Virus record (IMG/VR): IMGVR_UViG_3300024356_000616
Coordinates: 1 to 50,466 of that record
Reading direction: 5' to 3' (one strand)
Length of the DNA stretch: 50,466 nucleotides
From: a virus
Position numbers and translations under genes: made by a program. The notes beneath the pieces are model-generated. The model did no database searches, was not told the DNA's origin, and was given only the letters and a program-made list of their open reading frames with translations. Of this stretch, positions 8,272-18,142 are shown piece by piece (positions within the stretch are counted from its first letter, which is position 1; every line of letters starts with the position of its first letter).

Positions 8272-9576
8272 CTATGGGTTTGCATTACCTGCATCAAATG
8301 GTGCTATGCCTCCGTACACAGTGTCAGCAGTACCACCATCAAGATTTGGAATTTGAATACCGTTGTAAGAACCACCACCACTACCCCCACCACCACTACC
8401 ACCACCTATTCCAGATGCATTGGTGGGCCTCCACCTGAAGTCATTTGCACCTTCTGTGGATTCACGCCAAGCCAGAACTTGATTTGCTGTCGCACCATCT
8501 TGCCCTAAACGGATCTCTAGATTAGTTAAATCATACTCTATGGGCGCAATCGGTGTCAACAACGGTTGCACATCTCCGGGTTTCCACTCATTACTGGAGT
8601 TGTCCCAAATTAGTGCCTGTCCATCAGCAGCACCTGACCTATTTATCCTCACTGTTTGTGTTGCACTAATGTATTGCAGAGGTGAAACAGCATTCAGGCT
8701 GTAAGCACCACTACCACCGCTGGATGGTATGTAATCCTCAATGTGTTGAAATGTGTTTGCATCACTCCACCAAGACTCAGTACTTGCTATGTCCCCATCG
8801 TAGAGATAGCCGTTTAATGTAGTGCTTGTTGGTGGGCCGAAACCAAGCTTTATGTGCATTGTTTTGCCAGATTCGTTGTACATGGTAATCTGGCGTATAA
8901 CACTGCTATTAGGGCTTCTAGAAGCTGTAGAAGGCAGCTTAAAAACACTAAAAACTTGAGTATTCCCATCAACTGCGACTATTTTTTGCTCAAGTCTTTC
9001 ATTAATGATTGTTTCAGAACTATCCTGCACCTCACCATGGGAAACTGTGATGTGCAACCTGTCATCTGACGTTAAAACATCACTTCCTGTGGCAGCTAAA
9101 ACAACGGAAATTTCATCAAAATTGCTTTCCTTGCTCAGTACTATTACTGACGGGTAACTAAGTAGAAAAGCTTCAGAAAATCTCCAAACTTTGTGCGATG
9201 GTATTACAAAATCAATCAGGTTCGTGTCTGTGTAATTTGCAGGGTCGTCTAATTGGCCTGATGATGTTCCAGCAGCAAGTGTAATGTCGGTATAAGACCT
9301 GATTCGCAGTGAGAAAGACTGTGTGCTTCCAGCAGTATTATAAAAGTAAAATTCCCTAACTACTCTTTTTTCACCAGAAGTACTACTTGTACTAAGAATT
9401 GTATTTACATTGTTCTGGGATGGCTGAGAGTAGGATACAAGTTCCTTGTATGTCTCATTATTCTCAGAATCCATGCTGTAACGCATGTAGTGCACGGTTG
9501 CTGCGATGTTGCACGCCACTCCCTGAGACTGCACATAAAGTTTTGATTTCTGGGGTATTACAAGAGTTTTGCTCAT
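8272..9576 (-). CDS. Tail-associated structural protein
   Basis: A 434-aa protein with no enzyme motif that I recognise. The first 230 residues are beta-rich. The second half carries loosely repeated LIWDNSSNEWKPG / VLAWRES-type segments shared with the collagen-like fibre next door. The C-terminus is a Gly/Ser linker and a short GGTADTVYGG-type tail common in small virion proteins. I use the ATG at 9574-9576: its first bases overlap the stop of the collagen-like gene (ATGA), and GGGATGG lies upstream; the ATG four codons earlier is too close to that ribosome site. Confidence 0.72.
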   Translation of the reverse strand: MSKTLVIPQKSKLYVQSQGVACNIAATVHYMRYSMDSENNETYKELVSYSQPSQNNVNTILSTSSTSGEKRVVREFYFYNTAGSTQSFSLRIRSYTDITLAAGTSSGQLDDPANYTDTNLIDFVIPSHKVWRFSEAFLLSYPSVIVLSKESNFDEISVVLAATGSDVLTSDDRLHITVSHGEVQDSSETIINERLEQKIVAVDGNTQVFSVFKLPSTASRSPNSSVIRQITMYNESGKTMHIKLGFGPPTSTTLNGYLYDGDIASTESWWSDANTFQHIEDYIPSSGGSGAYSLNAVSPLQYISATQTVRINRSGAADGQALIWDNSSNEWKPGDVQPLLTPIAPIEYDLTNLEIRLGQDGATANQVLAWRESTEGANDFRWRPTNASGIGGGSGGGGSGGGSYNGIQIPNLDGGTADTVYGGIAPFDAGNANP

Positions 9577-12500
9577 ATTCCAAACCATCCCCTTCTGTAG
9601 CCTGCATTAATTGGTTTGCTTTTCACAACAGCCTTGCTCCCAACAACAGCAAGTGCGTTGGTGGAATCAGTGTTTAATTTCAAATAAATTGCAGGATCCG
9701 CAGGTGTGCTGGGTACTGTGTCTAAAACAAGACCTGTTCCACTGCGAGTCTTTATTGCAAGAGTTGGATTTTGTGTGGTTCCCGTGTTTGCAAGACCACC
9801 GTTTGCATCTGCAAGTGTTGGGTCAGGAGATATACCTTGTGGTCCTTGTGGACCCTCTGCACCTGTTGCACCAGTGGGACCCCTTAAATTAGTTGGAGCA
9901 CCCCAAGGGTCTGTTGCACTGCTTGTCTTTGGCCCAAATATATAAGTCCCAACATACTCACCCAGTGTGGTTTCCAGCCTTGTAATATGGAAGTCGTCCA
10001 CATCACCAAGTGCAGAAGATGGATCGGGTGGAGTTGATGCGTTTGATTGCACTGTCGCATGATGTATGATCTGCCCTGATTGTGGTCCGGCAGGACCTGT
10101 GGCCCCTGTAGGGCCAGCAGGGCCTGTTGCACCTGTATCACCGTGCAATTCCACATAATTATCAGGCCAAACATTGTTAGCTTTTGGGCCGTAAAACCTT
10201 GTACTGGGTTCTGGACTAAGTATGGATACAAGAAGGAAGTCCCCATTTACACCAATACCTGAGTAAAGTGCAGGTAAGTCCTGACCTGTAAGTAATACAG
10301 GGTGGTCCACTCTGCGTATAAGGTTGGATGTACTCTGTCCTCTAGGACCTGTTGCACCTGTAGGACCAGCAGGACCTGCTGGTCCTGTTTCACCCTGAAT
10401 ACCTTGCACTCCTTGAGGGCCAACAAGATTTACAGGATCCTGCAACGATGTCCACCTGTTACCCAAGCAACCGCTGCACTTAGGTCCGTAAAGGATGTGA
10501 TTTGTGGTGTCTATGTAAAAATCACCACTGTTTCCAAGGTCCTGTGCAGGTACACCATCACCCCACAGTATGGTTGGCCTTGTGTGGTCGTATGGAACAG
10601 ATGCAATCCAGTTCACACCATCGTACACAAGTACATCACCCGCACTACCATTCACACCAAACGTGAGAGTGCGTGTGGTTTTATCCCAGTCAAGTGGAAG
10701 TGTTGCTTTGATATCAGCAGGTGGTAATTCTTTCTCACTCCAAATCTTTAGAGTGTCATCCCATGTCATTACATACCCATCAGTAGTACCCTCTGTAATT
10801 TTTAGAGTACCTGTGGATTTGTCCCAATCCAGTGGGGACATTGCAGTAATTTCAAGGATTGCTGTTGAGTTGACCCAGTTAGTTCCATCAAACTTTAGAA
10901 TTTCGTCCTGAGTAGGAGTTGTGATGATTACATCTTCTAGCTCATCGAGAGTGTCCACATATGTGCCGTGGTTCACCCACTCGTTGTTTTTAAATACAAG
11001 TATTTGGTCCTGTTCCGGGTTGGTAATGGTTACATCAGTAAGGCCGTCCAGTGTCACAATTGGTGATTGTGGTGTCCACGCCTTTGTGGTGTTGTCCCAA
11101 GTGAGAACTTCGCCAGTTGTTGTGCCATCAGCCAGTGCAATCGTGAAAGTGGTAACATTGTTGGATGTCTCAGACGATATGCTAATTGGTGCAGTGCCTT
11201 GCAGGTCAGCGGGTGGCCCCTGCTCACCACGCTCCACCAAAAGATCCCAGTTAGCCGTGGTGTTTGGTGTAATATTTAACGTGTTGTCCAACTCACATAT
11301 GTAAATTGCTCCCTGATACCCAACAACAGCACCTTTGGAGTAATTTACAGTGGAATCCCAGTTTCCGTTCCACTCCATACCAGCAGTGCCATCTTCCCCT
11401 GCTGGACCTGCCGAACCATTAGCACCATTTGCACCTGCCGGACCAACAAGTGAAATACCAGTACCCCAGCTAACAACACTATTGCTTGTGGATCTAGGAC
11501 CGTACAACAGTGGAGCACCTGTACCAGCAGTCTGAATGTACCAGTCGCCGTCAGTTGCATCTGTAGTCCCATCTGGTGCGCCCGTCCCTGTCTGGAGACT
11601 TTTTGCAGCACTTGCTTTGGATGCAACCCAGCTAGTCCCATCGTACTTAAGAACATTGCCAGTTTGTGCATTTGGAACATTGAATGAAAGTGTGGTTGTG
11701 GACTCGTCCCACACTATAGGAGCATTAGCATAAATGGTTGCAACTGCGTTCGCAGTGGAACCCTTGGATGCTACAAGGTTCCAATCTGCTGCGTTGGTTG
11801 GAGCATTGGTCGTACCACTGTTTGCAATCACAACATAGGAACTACCGTTGAACTGCACAACAGAGTTTAATGGGTACTGTGTACCACTTACGTAAGAACC
11901 CTTCCACACAAGTCCGGGAGTACCAGCAGGTCCTGTCGGCCCAGCAGGACCTGCTGAACCTGCACCACCTGCAAGACTGATTGGAGGCCCCCAAGGAGTA
12001 CCATTCGCAGCTACATAACCGCCGTACAAGTTCTTTGCAATCAGGTCAAAGTAGAAGTCTCCATCGTTCACACTGGTTGGATCAGGAAATGAGCTTGTTG
12101 GTGCTTGGTTTCCGTAGTGTATGGTCGCACCACGTGGTCCTGTTAAACCAGTAGGTCCTGCATCACCAGTATCACCCTTGTCACCCTTGTCACCTTTAAG
12201 GGAAATTCCATTACCCCAGCTAACCACACTATTTGTGGTAACACGTGGTCCAAATAAATCCTTGCTAGTGGTGTTTAAAAAGTAGTCGCCATCAATTCCA
12301 GTAGTGCTAGTGGTAGGATTACTTGTCCCAGTGAGTATGGTTGCCCCACGAGCACCCTGCACACCTTGAACACCTTGAATACCCTGAGTACCCTGCGGTC
12401 CGGTGGGGCCTGCTGGCCCCGTAGGACCGCTTGCAAGTACTCTTTCCCACACACCTGTGCCGTTTGAGTACTTCCATATGTACAGGTAATTTGTGTCTGT

Positions 12501-12731
12501 TTCGTACCAAAATGCTTTAGTTGTGGATGGATTACTTGGCGCAGGTGGTTCTGTGTTCTGAGCAATGTACGTAATTGCCCCTGCAAGGGAACTGATGGAA
12601 ACCCCACCAATGGTAAAACCATCACCTACAAACAATTCTCTCGTGTCTGTTGCAAAAGCTGGTTCACCTGCAAGAAGAGATTGTGTTTGTATTGCAGATT
12701 GTGGGCCACGTTTAAATTGAATTAATGCCAT
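9573..12731 (-). CDS. Collagen-like tail fibre
   Basis: A 1,052-aa fibre. Residues 1-45 are a fibre-docking domain (IQFKRGP, LLAGEPAFATDT, LFVGDG). After that, at least six Gly-X-Y triplet blocks (GPTGPAGPTGP style) alternate with a recurring globular module containing GDYF/GDFY-(I/L)-(D/N)T, LYGP and a W-G motif. Gly-X-Y runs form trimeric collagen helices in phage fibres. The modules are likely trimeric spacers or carbohydrate-contacting domains. The DNA of the triplet blocks is repetitive and recombination-prone. It lies in the tail-tip gene set just after the 923-aa protein, which has one copy of the same module. Confidence 0.88.
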   Translation of the reverse strand: MALIQFKRGPQSAIQTQSLLAGEPAFATDTRELFVGDGFTIGGVSISSLAGAITYIAQNTEPPAPSNPSTTKAFWYETDTNYLYIWKYSNGTGVWERVLASGPTGPAGPTGPQGTQGIQGVQGVQGARGATILTGTSNPTTSTTGIDGDYFLNTTSKDLFGPRVTTNSVVSWGNGISLKGDKGDKGDTGDAGPTGLTGPRGATIHYGNQAPTSSFPDPTSVNDGDFYFDLIAKNLYGGYVAANGTPWGPPISLAGGAGSAGPAGPTGPAGTPGLVWKGSYVSGTQYPLNSVVQFNGSSYVVIANSGTTNAPTNAADWNLVASKGSTANAVATIYANAPIVWDESTTTLSFNVPNAQTGNVLKYDGTSWVASKASAAKSLQTGTGAPDGTTDATDGDWYIQTAGTGAPLLYGPRSTSNSVVSWGTGISLVGPAGANGANGSAGPAGEDGTAGMEWNGNWDSTVNYSKGAVVGYQGAIYICELDNTLNITPNTTANWDLLVERGEQGPPADLQGTAPISISSETSNNVTTFTIALADGTTTGEVLTWDNTTKAWTPQSPIVTLDGLTDVTITNPEQDQILVFKNNEWVNHGTYVDTLDELEDVIITTPTQDEILKFDGTNWVNSTAILEITAMSPLDWDKSTGTLKITEGTTDGYVMTWDDTLKIWSEKELPPADIKATLPLDWDKTTRTLTFGVNGSAGDVLVYDGVNWIASVPYDHTRPTILWGDGVPAQDLGNSGDFYIDTTNHILYGPKCSGCLGNRWTSLQDPVNLVGPQGVQGIQGETGPAGPAGPTGATGPRGQSTSNLIRRVDHPVLLTGQDLPALYSGIGVNGDFLLVSILSPEPSTRFYGPKANNVWPDNYVELHGDTGATGPAGPTGATGPAGPQSGQIIHHATVQSNASTPPDPSSALGDVDDFHITRLETTLGEYVGTYIFGPKTSSATDPWGAPTNLRGPTGATGAEGPQGPQGISPDPTLADANGGLANTGTTQNPTLAIKTRSGTGLVLDTVPSTPADPAIYLKLNTDSTNALAVVGSKAVVKSKPINAGYRRGWFGI

Positions 12732-12732
12732 A

Positions 12733-15504
12733 TTATGCCTCAGTAATTATTGCCTGAAGTGTGTTAGGTGATGCTGGAGTGCATGCGAATGGTGTGAGAT
12801 TCACACCGGGAATTGTGAGTGTGAATGGAGTGCAAAGACAGGTTGTAATGTTGTTAATTTCCACAGGACTTCTTGAAGCATTAACAATATCTTTCAACAC
12901 AAGCTTAAACGCAGTAGTACCAACCAGTGTAAGTTTTGCCTGAATAATGTCTTTTGTTGGTCCGAATTGGTCATATATTCCAATCCATCCACCATCTGAT
13001 GTGCTTTGTTGAAGTGGTATGACAACATCTTTGAGAAACTTACAAGAGCTTGGAGCATTGTTGAATTTAAGCTGTAAGTTCGAAGGGATTACACAAGACT
13101 GATTGGAACCGCACGGGAATGTACTGCTTGCAGAGTCTGAAATACATATTGGTGTGTTCGGTACTATTCCTGTGGAAGTGCCCTGAATATTTACAGGTAT
13201 GGATGTGAACATACCAAGTGTGAAAACTCCACCAACCTCGTTCAACTTACTATCACAAGCAATTGCCCTTGGTGCAGGGTATGGTATGGAGTCCACGCAG
13301 CGCATGTTCATGTACCAATTCATTGCTTGTGGGCGTTCTGCTTCTTGTTGAGAAAATGTGTCTGTTGCTGCATCAACGACAACAATGGCGTAGGATGGTG
13401 TTTTCTCAGTTTTATAAAAAGTCAACCTTCCCCAAGATTGTGCACCACTCTGGCAGGTGAAACTCTTGGACCCGTACACAGTGCGTGATGCAACCTTGGA
13501 TCCATTCCAGTACACACTAACATTCATGGTTGTCTGGAAGTGGTAATCAAGAGCAGCAGTGCCTATTGCACCACCTAGGCAAAACTTCACCACATATGGT
13601 GGCTTGTGCCACTGTGGATATGTCGCAGCAGTTGCCCCTGTTGGGACTGTCTGGGTTTTTTGCAGGATTGCGCTGTAGGGTAGGAACATATCAGATGTGC
13701 CAAAACCATACAGTTGTGTAGTTGTACTGTCTCCCTGCATTCCTTTGCACTGACCGCAAGGATATGTATCAGCATCACAAGCTGCCTCATCACCCAAGTA
13801 GGACTCAATGTAAACCTCTTCAGTGAGGTCGTTGTAAGGTGGTCGTATCAGTCTAGTGTAGGTATCCTCAACACTAAGGTGAAATATAATGTTGTCCAGC
13901 ATTCCGTGCTGTTCTACTGGAACACAACCATTTAGGGATATATCGTCATCAGCGTATTGATATAAGGCCCAATCCCTTGCATATGTTTTGCAGAATGTTT
14001 CAATCTGATTAGTATTAAAGTCCTTCTCCGTTACACCTGTAGGAGGGTACATTAATATAGGGCATGCAGTTTTACCTGTTGTTTTATATGCACTGGCAAC
14101 AACCTTGAAATACTTGCTTAAAAGGGATTTACCCCTAAATGCATCCCCCCAACCAGAGTCACTGCGAGGCCCATAAAAGACATTATTCTTAGTGTCCAGA
14201 ATGTAGTCACCATTCTGGTATTCAACTGTTACTGAATTATTACCAGATTTGTAATAGGAGGGTTCTGAATTCTTATCATCCGGCCCTTGGTTATTGGTAT
14301 CCTCAAAGTATCGCATTTTCCCTGCAACCACTGAATCAAGGTCGGTTGGATCAACCATTGTTTCAATAATTTGAGAATGTAAAGTATCATCCCCATTAAT
14401 AGTCGTTTCACTTAGTGGCCTTTGCGTTGCAAGCCCATCCTTGTTCAAAAGATTAACTCTGATTGGGTTATTATTTACAACAAACGTAACAACCTCAGGT
14501 ATTACTCCGGGAGTGTCCCTGATATTAAGAGATTGTTTTTGCACATCATCGGAGTTTTTCCCAATGTCAGACTTGGATGGAAAACTTTTGTAAAACTTTG
14601 ATTTATCTAAATTTGCAAGTACCATTTTTCCCCCGCCCTGATTACCTGAGGGCGTGAGAAGAGGTTGTTTAAGAGCATCGAAGCTTTTCCTTGCATGCAT
14701 TATTTCTATTTGCCCATTGAAGTGGCTAATAATGCGACAGTTGCAAGATTGTGCTATCGAATCAAGAAGTAAAGGCACTCGTATGTTGTAAGACTGTTTT
14801 CGGTACAAGCTGTGTGGGAAAAGATACTCTTGGGGTATGTCAGGATCTACCAGTACTTGATGTTGTCCATAACCTAAGTTGTCAAATATGGTATAAAATA
14901 AATCCTCCCAGTTGGAGCAACTAGGTATTTTAAACTCCCCTGTGTTATGCCACCACCACCAATATCTATCATCCACTAACGGAACAACCCACAAGCTTTC
15001 CAAGTGTGGTACTGGAAACCTTCCCCTTGTTTCTATTGCATCATCAACAACAGTACTTTCAATTTGCAAAAGTGGTCTTGGTGGCAGCATATACATTTTT
15101 GCTGCCAGTGGGATCTCAGTGTTATAGATGACAAGTTTTTCAGCAGTGTAGTAATTTTTAGAATTTACCCTACTGCGCATTCCCCCAAGCGTATCAACGG
15201 CATCTTTGTACCCAAGGTTGTCAAAAGATGGTAGCTTTTCCAAGTCTTCTGAAGAAACCAAGAAAAACCCAGTTGCAAATCTACTTGCCCCTGTGGGCCA
15301 ATACAAAGAACTTAGTTTTAAATCATGGAATGGATTTTCCGAATAGTTTTTAAAAACAATGTCAGAGTTATCGAGCAATCCATAGTTAAGAGTTCTAAAG
15401 TAATTACTCGCATTAAATGGTATATTCTCCTCCACCCAGTCATATAATTCCTTGGGTGGAACCATTAATGGAACTCCAGCGTATGTAAACTCTTGGTCAA
15501 TCAT
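12733..15504 (-). CDS. Large tail-tip or baseplate protein
   Basis: A 923-aa protein placed between the 454-aa tail protein and the collagen-like fibre. The N-terminal 300 residues look like a tail-hub type region with many aromatic and Pro positions, but I cannot assign a family. Around residues 425-450 there is one copy of the GDY-IL-DT / FYGPR / GWG module of the adjacent fibre. The middle contains a Cys-rich loop (CDADTYPCGQCKG) that may bind a metal. The start ATG overlaps the preceding stop (TAATG), showing tight coupling. Confidence 0.7.
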   Translation of the reverse strand: MIDQEFTYAGVPLMVPPKELYDWVEENIPFNASNYFRTLNYGLLDNSDIVFKNYSENPFHDLKLSSLYWPTGASRFATGFFLVSSEDLEKLPSFDNLGYKDAVDTLGGMRSRVNSKNYYTAEKLVIYNTEIPLAAKMYMLPPRPLLQIESTVVDDAIETRGRFPVPHLESLWVVPLVDDRYWWWWHNTGEFKIPSCSNWEDLFYTIFDNLGYGQHQVLVDPDIPQEYLFPHSLYRKQSYNIRVPLLLDSIAQSCNCRIISHFNGQIEIMHARKSFDALKQPLLTPSGNQGGGKMVLANLDKSKFYKSFPSKSDIGKNSDDVQKQSLNIRDTPGVIPEVVTFVVNNNPIRVNLLNKDGLATQRPLSETTINGDDTLHSQIIETMVDPTDLDSVVAGKMRYFEDTNNQGPDDKNSEPSYYKSGNNSVTVEYQNGDYILDTKNNVFYGPRSDSGWGDAFRGKSLLSKYFKVVASAYKTTGKTACPILMYPPTGVTEKDFNTNQIETFCKTYARDWALYQYADDDISLNGCVPVEQHGMLDNIIFHLSVEDTYTRLIRPPYNDLTEEVYIESYLGDEAACDADTYPCGQCKGMQGDSTTTQLYGFGTSDMFLPYSAILQKTQTVPTGATAATYPQWHKPPYVVKFCLGGAIGTAALDYHFQTTMNVSVYWNGSKVASRTVYGSKSFTCQSGAQSWGRLTFYKTEKTPSYAIVVVDAATDTFSQQEAERPQAMNWYMNMRCVDSIPYPAPRAIACDSKLNEVGGVFTLGMFTSIPVNIQGTSTGIVPNTPICISDSASSTFPCGSNQSCVIPSNLQLKFNNAPSSCKFLKDVVIPLQQSTSDGGWIGIYDQFGPTKDIIQAKLTLVGTTAFKLVLKDIVNASRSPVEINNITTCLCTPFTLTIPGVNLTPFACTPASPNTLQAIITEA

Positions 15505-16868
15505 TATGCAATAAGGGAATCAGATATAGTGGGTGTTGCGCTGTAAGGAAGTGTGAAACCACCCGAACCAGTGGTAAATAGTCTGTCAAACAATACTTGA
15601 AATGTGTTGTTGGTGTACGTCAGAGTGCTTGCCTGCCCATTGGTAACCGTTGCAAGGCTTTTTGAAAATGTAATATCCACCCTCTCAGAGGTCGTAAGTG
15701 GATCTGATGCAAGTCCCAGAACAGATATAAAAGGTCCACCTGTGTAAAGTTCTGTCATTTCAGTAAGGACAAGTCTATCCATGTATACTTGGGTATTTTC
15801 TGCCGTTGTGCACCTTATGCGTAGATACACTTCCGAGGGAGTCTTTGAACCAATTACGAAAGATCCAGTAAAGGATGTGTAACTTGCTGTCAGAGTGTTC
15901 AGGTTGGCACTAAATGCAAGGTAATTGTTTGAATCGTCAGTAAGTATGTTCCCTGTGGAATCCACCAAATCAATTGCTATGGATCCTGTCGTTAGTGCTG
16001 TTGGTGCTTTTGCCCTGAAGTGAAAAGCGTACACATTCCGTGCAGTGATGCTAATAGACACGTCCTGTTGAAGCCTAACATCAGACGTGATATTACCAAC
16101 AATCTTCAATCCATCTGTGGTAGTAACCCAGTGTGTACCAGCAGTACCGTAGGATCCTACACTACTCCATCCAGCGGGAGCAGTCGCAGTGGTTGTACTT
16201 GCAATTGTGAACGTGCCATTTTCCAAAATGTTACCCTCAGACTGCGATGCAGTTAAATTGGTTCTGGAAAGTGTTACATCAGAACCAGAACCAGCCGGGT
16301 AATCATAGTTGTACACATCCGTTGCAGAATCCACCGTCTTTACACTAAATTGCTCATTACCTGCGCTTGTTCCACCTGTGTAGGAATCTGCACTAACCTC
16401 AAGTCTTAATGTTTCCGCAATGGTAAACTGGTTATCCCCACCGTCCCTGTTCTTTAGTGCGACCAGAACAGTATTTTTGTTTGTCGAATCTGTAATTGTA
16501 AATGTCGTGCTCATTGCTCTTACCGTTTTGCTATCCAATCGCATTTGGCGCAGTAGTTCAGTCATACAACTGCTAAGGTCAGCAGGAATTAGTGGGTCGT
16601 GCGCCCGTACAGAGTCGATAACCACACTACTTGCAACATTTAAAAGAAGATCCGGTATAAGATTGCTGACAGTACCAATTTGGCCATCAATAGAAGGAAT
16701 GTAATCCAAAATAAGCGATGTTTTACCATTACCTGTGAACTTGTTTACAAATGCCGGGGATTTTACATTTACAAGTGATTTTTGAAAGGTGTTTATATCG
16801 GATAAAAACCCCCCAATAAGTCCTATTTTGGTAAATATACCATAAGTTCCATCGTAGTCTATAGCCAT
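15504..16868 (-). CDS. Tail protein with carbohydrate-binding-like insert
   Basis: A 454-aa protein. The first 110 residues and the last 70 appear to form one structural unit. The middle (about 215-370) has the layout of a family 4/9 carbohydrate-binding module: an N-G-x-F start, APAGW, a long jelly-roll-like series of strands and a VYMDRLVLTE end. Such modules on tails bind surface glycans. It sits among tail-tip genes and is translationally coupled to the next gene (TAATG). Confidence 0.68.
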   Translation of the reverse strand: MAIDYDGTYGIFTKIGLIGGFLSDINTFQKSLVNVKSPAFVNKFTGNGKTSLILDYIPSIDGQIGTVSNLIPDLLLNVASSVVIDSVRAHDPLIPADLSSCMTELLRQMRLDSKTVRAMSTTFTITDSTNKNTVLVALKNRDGGDNQFTIAETLRLEVSADSYTGGTSAGNEQFSVKTVDSATDVYNYDYPAGSGSDVTLSRTNLTASQSEGNILENGTFTIASTTTATAPAGWSSVGSYGTAGTHWVTTTDGLKIVGNITSDVRLQQDVSISITARNVYAFHFRAKAPTALTTGSIAIDLVDSTGNILTDDSNNYLAFSANLNTLTASYTSFTGSFVIGSKTPSEVYLRIRCTTAENTQVYMDRLVLTEMTELYTGGPFISVLGLASDPLTTSERVDITFSKSLATVTNGQASTLTYTNNTFQVLFDRLFTTGSGGFTLPYSATPTISDSLIA

Positions 16869-16870
16869 TT

Positions 16871-17467
16871 TTAACCCCCAATTGTGTCGTTTGGACCGCT
16901 AGTAGATGTGCTTGTCGCAGTATTGGAAGAAAAGCTTACGCCACCAACTGGCGTAAATGGAAATGTTGCATTGAAACCACCGCCAGCCCAAGAGTCAGTG
17001 TTTAATGATCCAGATGGCTTGATATAAGGCATCTGCGCTTTGTTTCCATCAATAGGACTTAGTGGATAAGTAAGTGTGGATGTACCGGGATCATAAACAG
17101 TTTGACATATGTAAATAATTCTTCCAGCAGCTTGGTATATTTGTGTTTTACCGTCACTATGTAATATTGGTGCTCCAAGCTGAATATCTGCAACCTCTAC
17201 AACATCATCTTCATTATCTTTGTAAACAGACTGAATGTATGGAATATCAGGAGCAGCATTTAACCTCACAAACTGGAATGCTAGCTCTTTCCTAGTAACT
17301 GGCTGAGATGTTTTAATGACTTTTGTTGCAGCACCGTAGTTACCCAGTCCTTTGACAGCTATTTTGTTACCTATCGTGGAGTAATGCACTGTCACATTAG
17401 CCACTAAGTATGGGTAAAGTGCGTGTGATCCACTTATTAAAGTTTCTCTTAGGGATGCTGTAGCCAT
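16871..17467 (-). CDS. Phage structural protein, family not recognised
   Basis: A 198-aa protein rich in beta-strand patterns with no motif I can name. It ends in a Ser/Thr/Gly-rich low-complexity tail (about 170-198). It lies between two other tail-region genes with only 2-10 bases on either side, so it is certainly expressed with them, and is most likely a baseplate or tail-tip component. Confidence 0.65.
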   Translation of the reverse strand: MATASLRETLISGSHALYPYLVANVTVHYSTIGNKIAVKGLGNYGAATKVIKTSQPVTRKELAFQFVRLNAAPDIPYIQSVYKDNEDDVVEVADIQLGAPILHSDGKTQIYQAAGRIIYICQTVYDPGTSTLTYPLSPIDGNKAQMPYIKPSGSLNTDSWAGGGFNATFPFTPVGGVSFSSNTATSTSTSGPNDTIGG

Positions 17468-17477
17468 GGTGTATTAC

Positions 17478-18140
17478 TTAGAAGTTGGAAGGGATTTTTA
17501 TAAGTCCGCTATAGGCATCATTAATTACCTGTATGAACTGTAGAGCATATAGCTTTGCATTATCTGAACCCAAATCTGCGTAATTGCTCCAGTTTGCACT
17601 CAAGTGCTCAAAAACAATTTTCCATCTTGCTGCCGGGTCTTGAACCCCGGCAGCATAGGCAGAGTACCATTTTTGGAATGCTTCTTTTCCTGTGAGGTTA
17701 TCTCCAAGGCGTGTTTGATATTGCCCAGCAGGCAACTTGGTGTACCTGCTCACAATTACCCAATTACCATTTGCATTTTTTTCTGGTACATTTACTTCCA
17801 TAGTTGGAAAAGGGACATATCTTTTCCTGCGCAAAGGTGAAAATGGGAACCTGCTTGAAAAATACTGGGCTATCTGCGCATTAAATAATTTAAAGTAGGT
17901 TGCCTTGTTAAAATTAAAAAGTGCTTGGTTTATTAAAACTGGTTGCACTTTTGGTAGTAACATATTCTCGGTTTTTGGTACTACCGTGGAGTTGTTTTTA
18001 CCTGTATTGGTTGGAGTAGACTTGCCCCTTGATTCCGTGTGGTATCTGAAATAACGTACCCTCTTCACCTTGCACAGATTAGTTGTGCACCCTTCAGATA
18101 TGTTGGTTTGACCGTAATCAAAACATGTCTTTGTTACCAT
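17478..18140 (-). CDS. Phage structural protein, family not recognised
   Basis: A 220-aa protein. The first 60 residues contain three Cys and a basic stretch; the remainder is helical and aromatic-rich (repeated KWYSAYAAG, WKIVFEHLSANW-type segments). GGAGACTG overlaps the end of the preceding gene and serves as the ribosome site for the ATG at 18138-18140. No family recognised. Context between the 566-aa and 198-aa genes suggests a tail-tip role. Confidence 0.65.
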   Translation of the reverse strand: MVTKTCFDYGQTNISEGCTTNLCKVKRVRYFRYHTESRGKSTPTNTGKNNSTVVPKTENMLLPKVQPVLINQALFNFNKATYFKLFNAQIAQYFSSRFPFSPLRRKRYVPFPTMEVNVPEKNANGNWVIVSRYTKLPAGQYQTRLGDNLTGKEAFQKWYSAYAAGVQDPAARWKIVFEHLSANWSNYADLGSDNAKLYALQFIQVINDAYSGLIKIPSNF

Positions 18141-18142
18141 GG

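Noticed and set aside
9611-12943. Several plus-strand frames opposite the collagen-like gene
   Set aside because: They are antisense of Gly-X-Y repeats, which give long open frames by composition.
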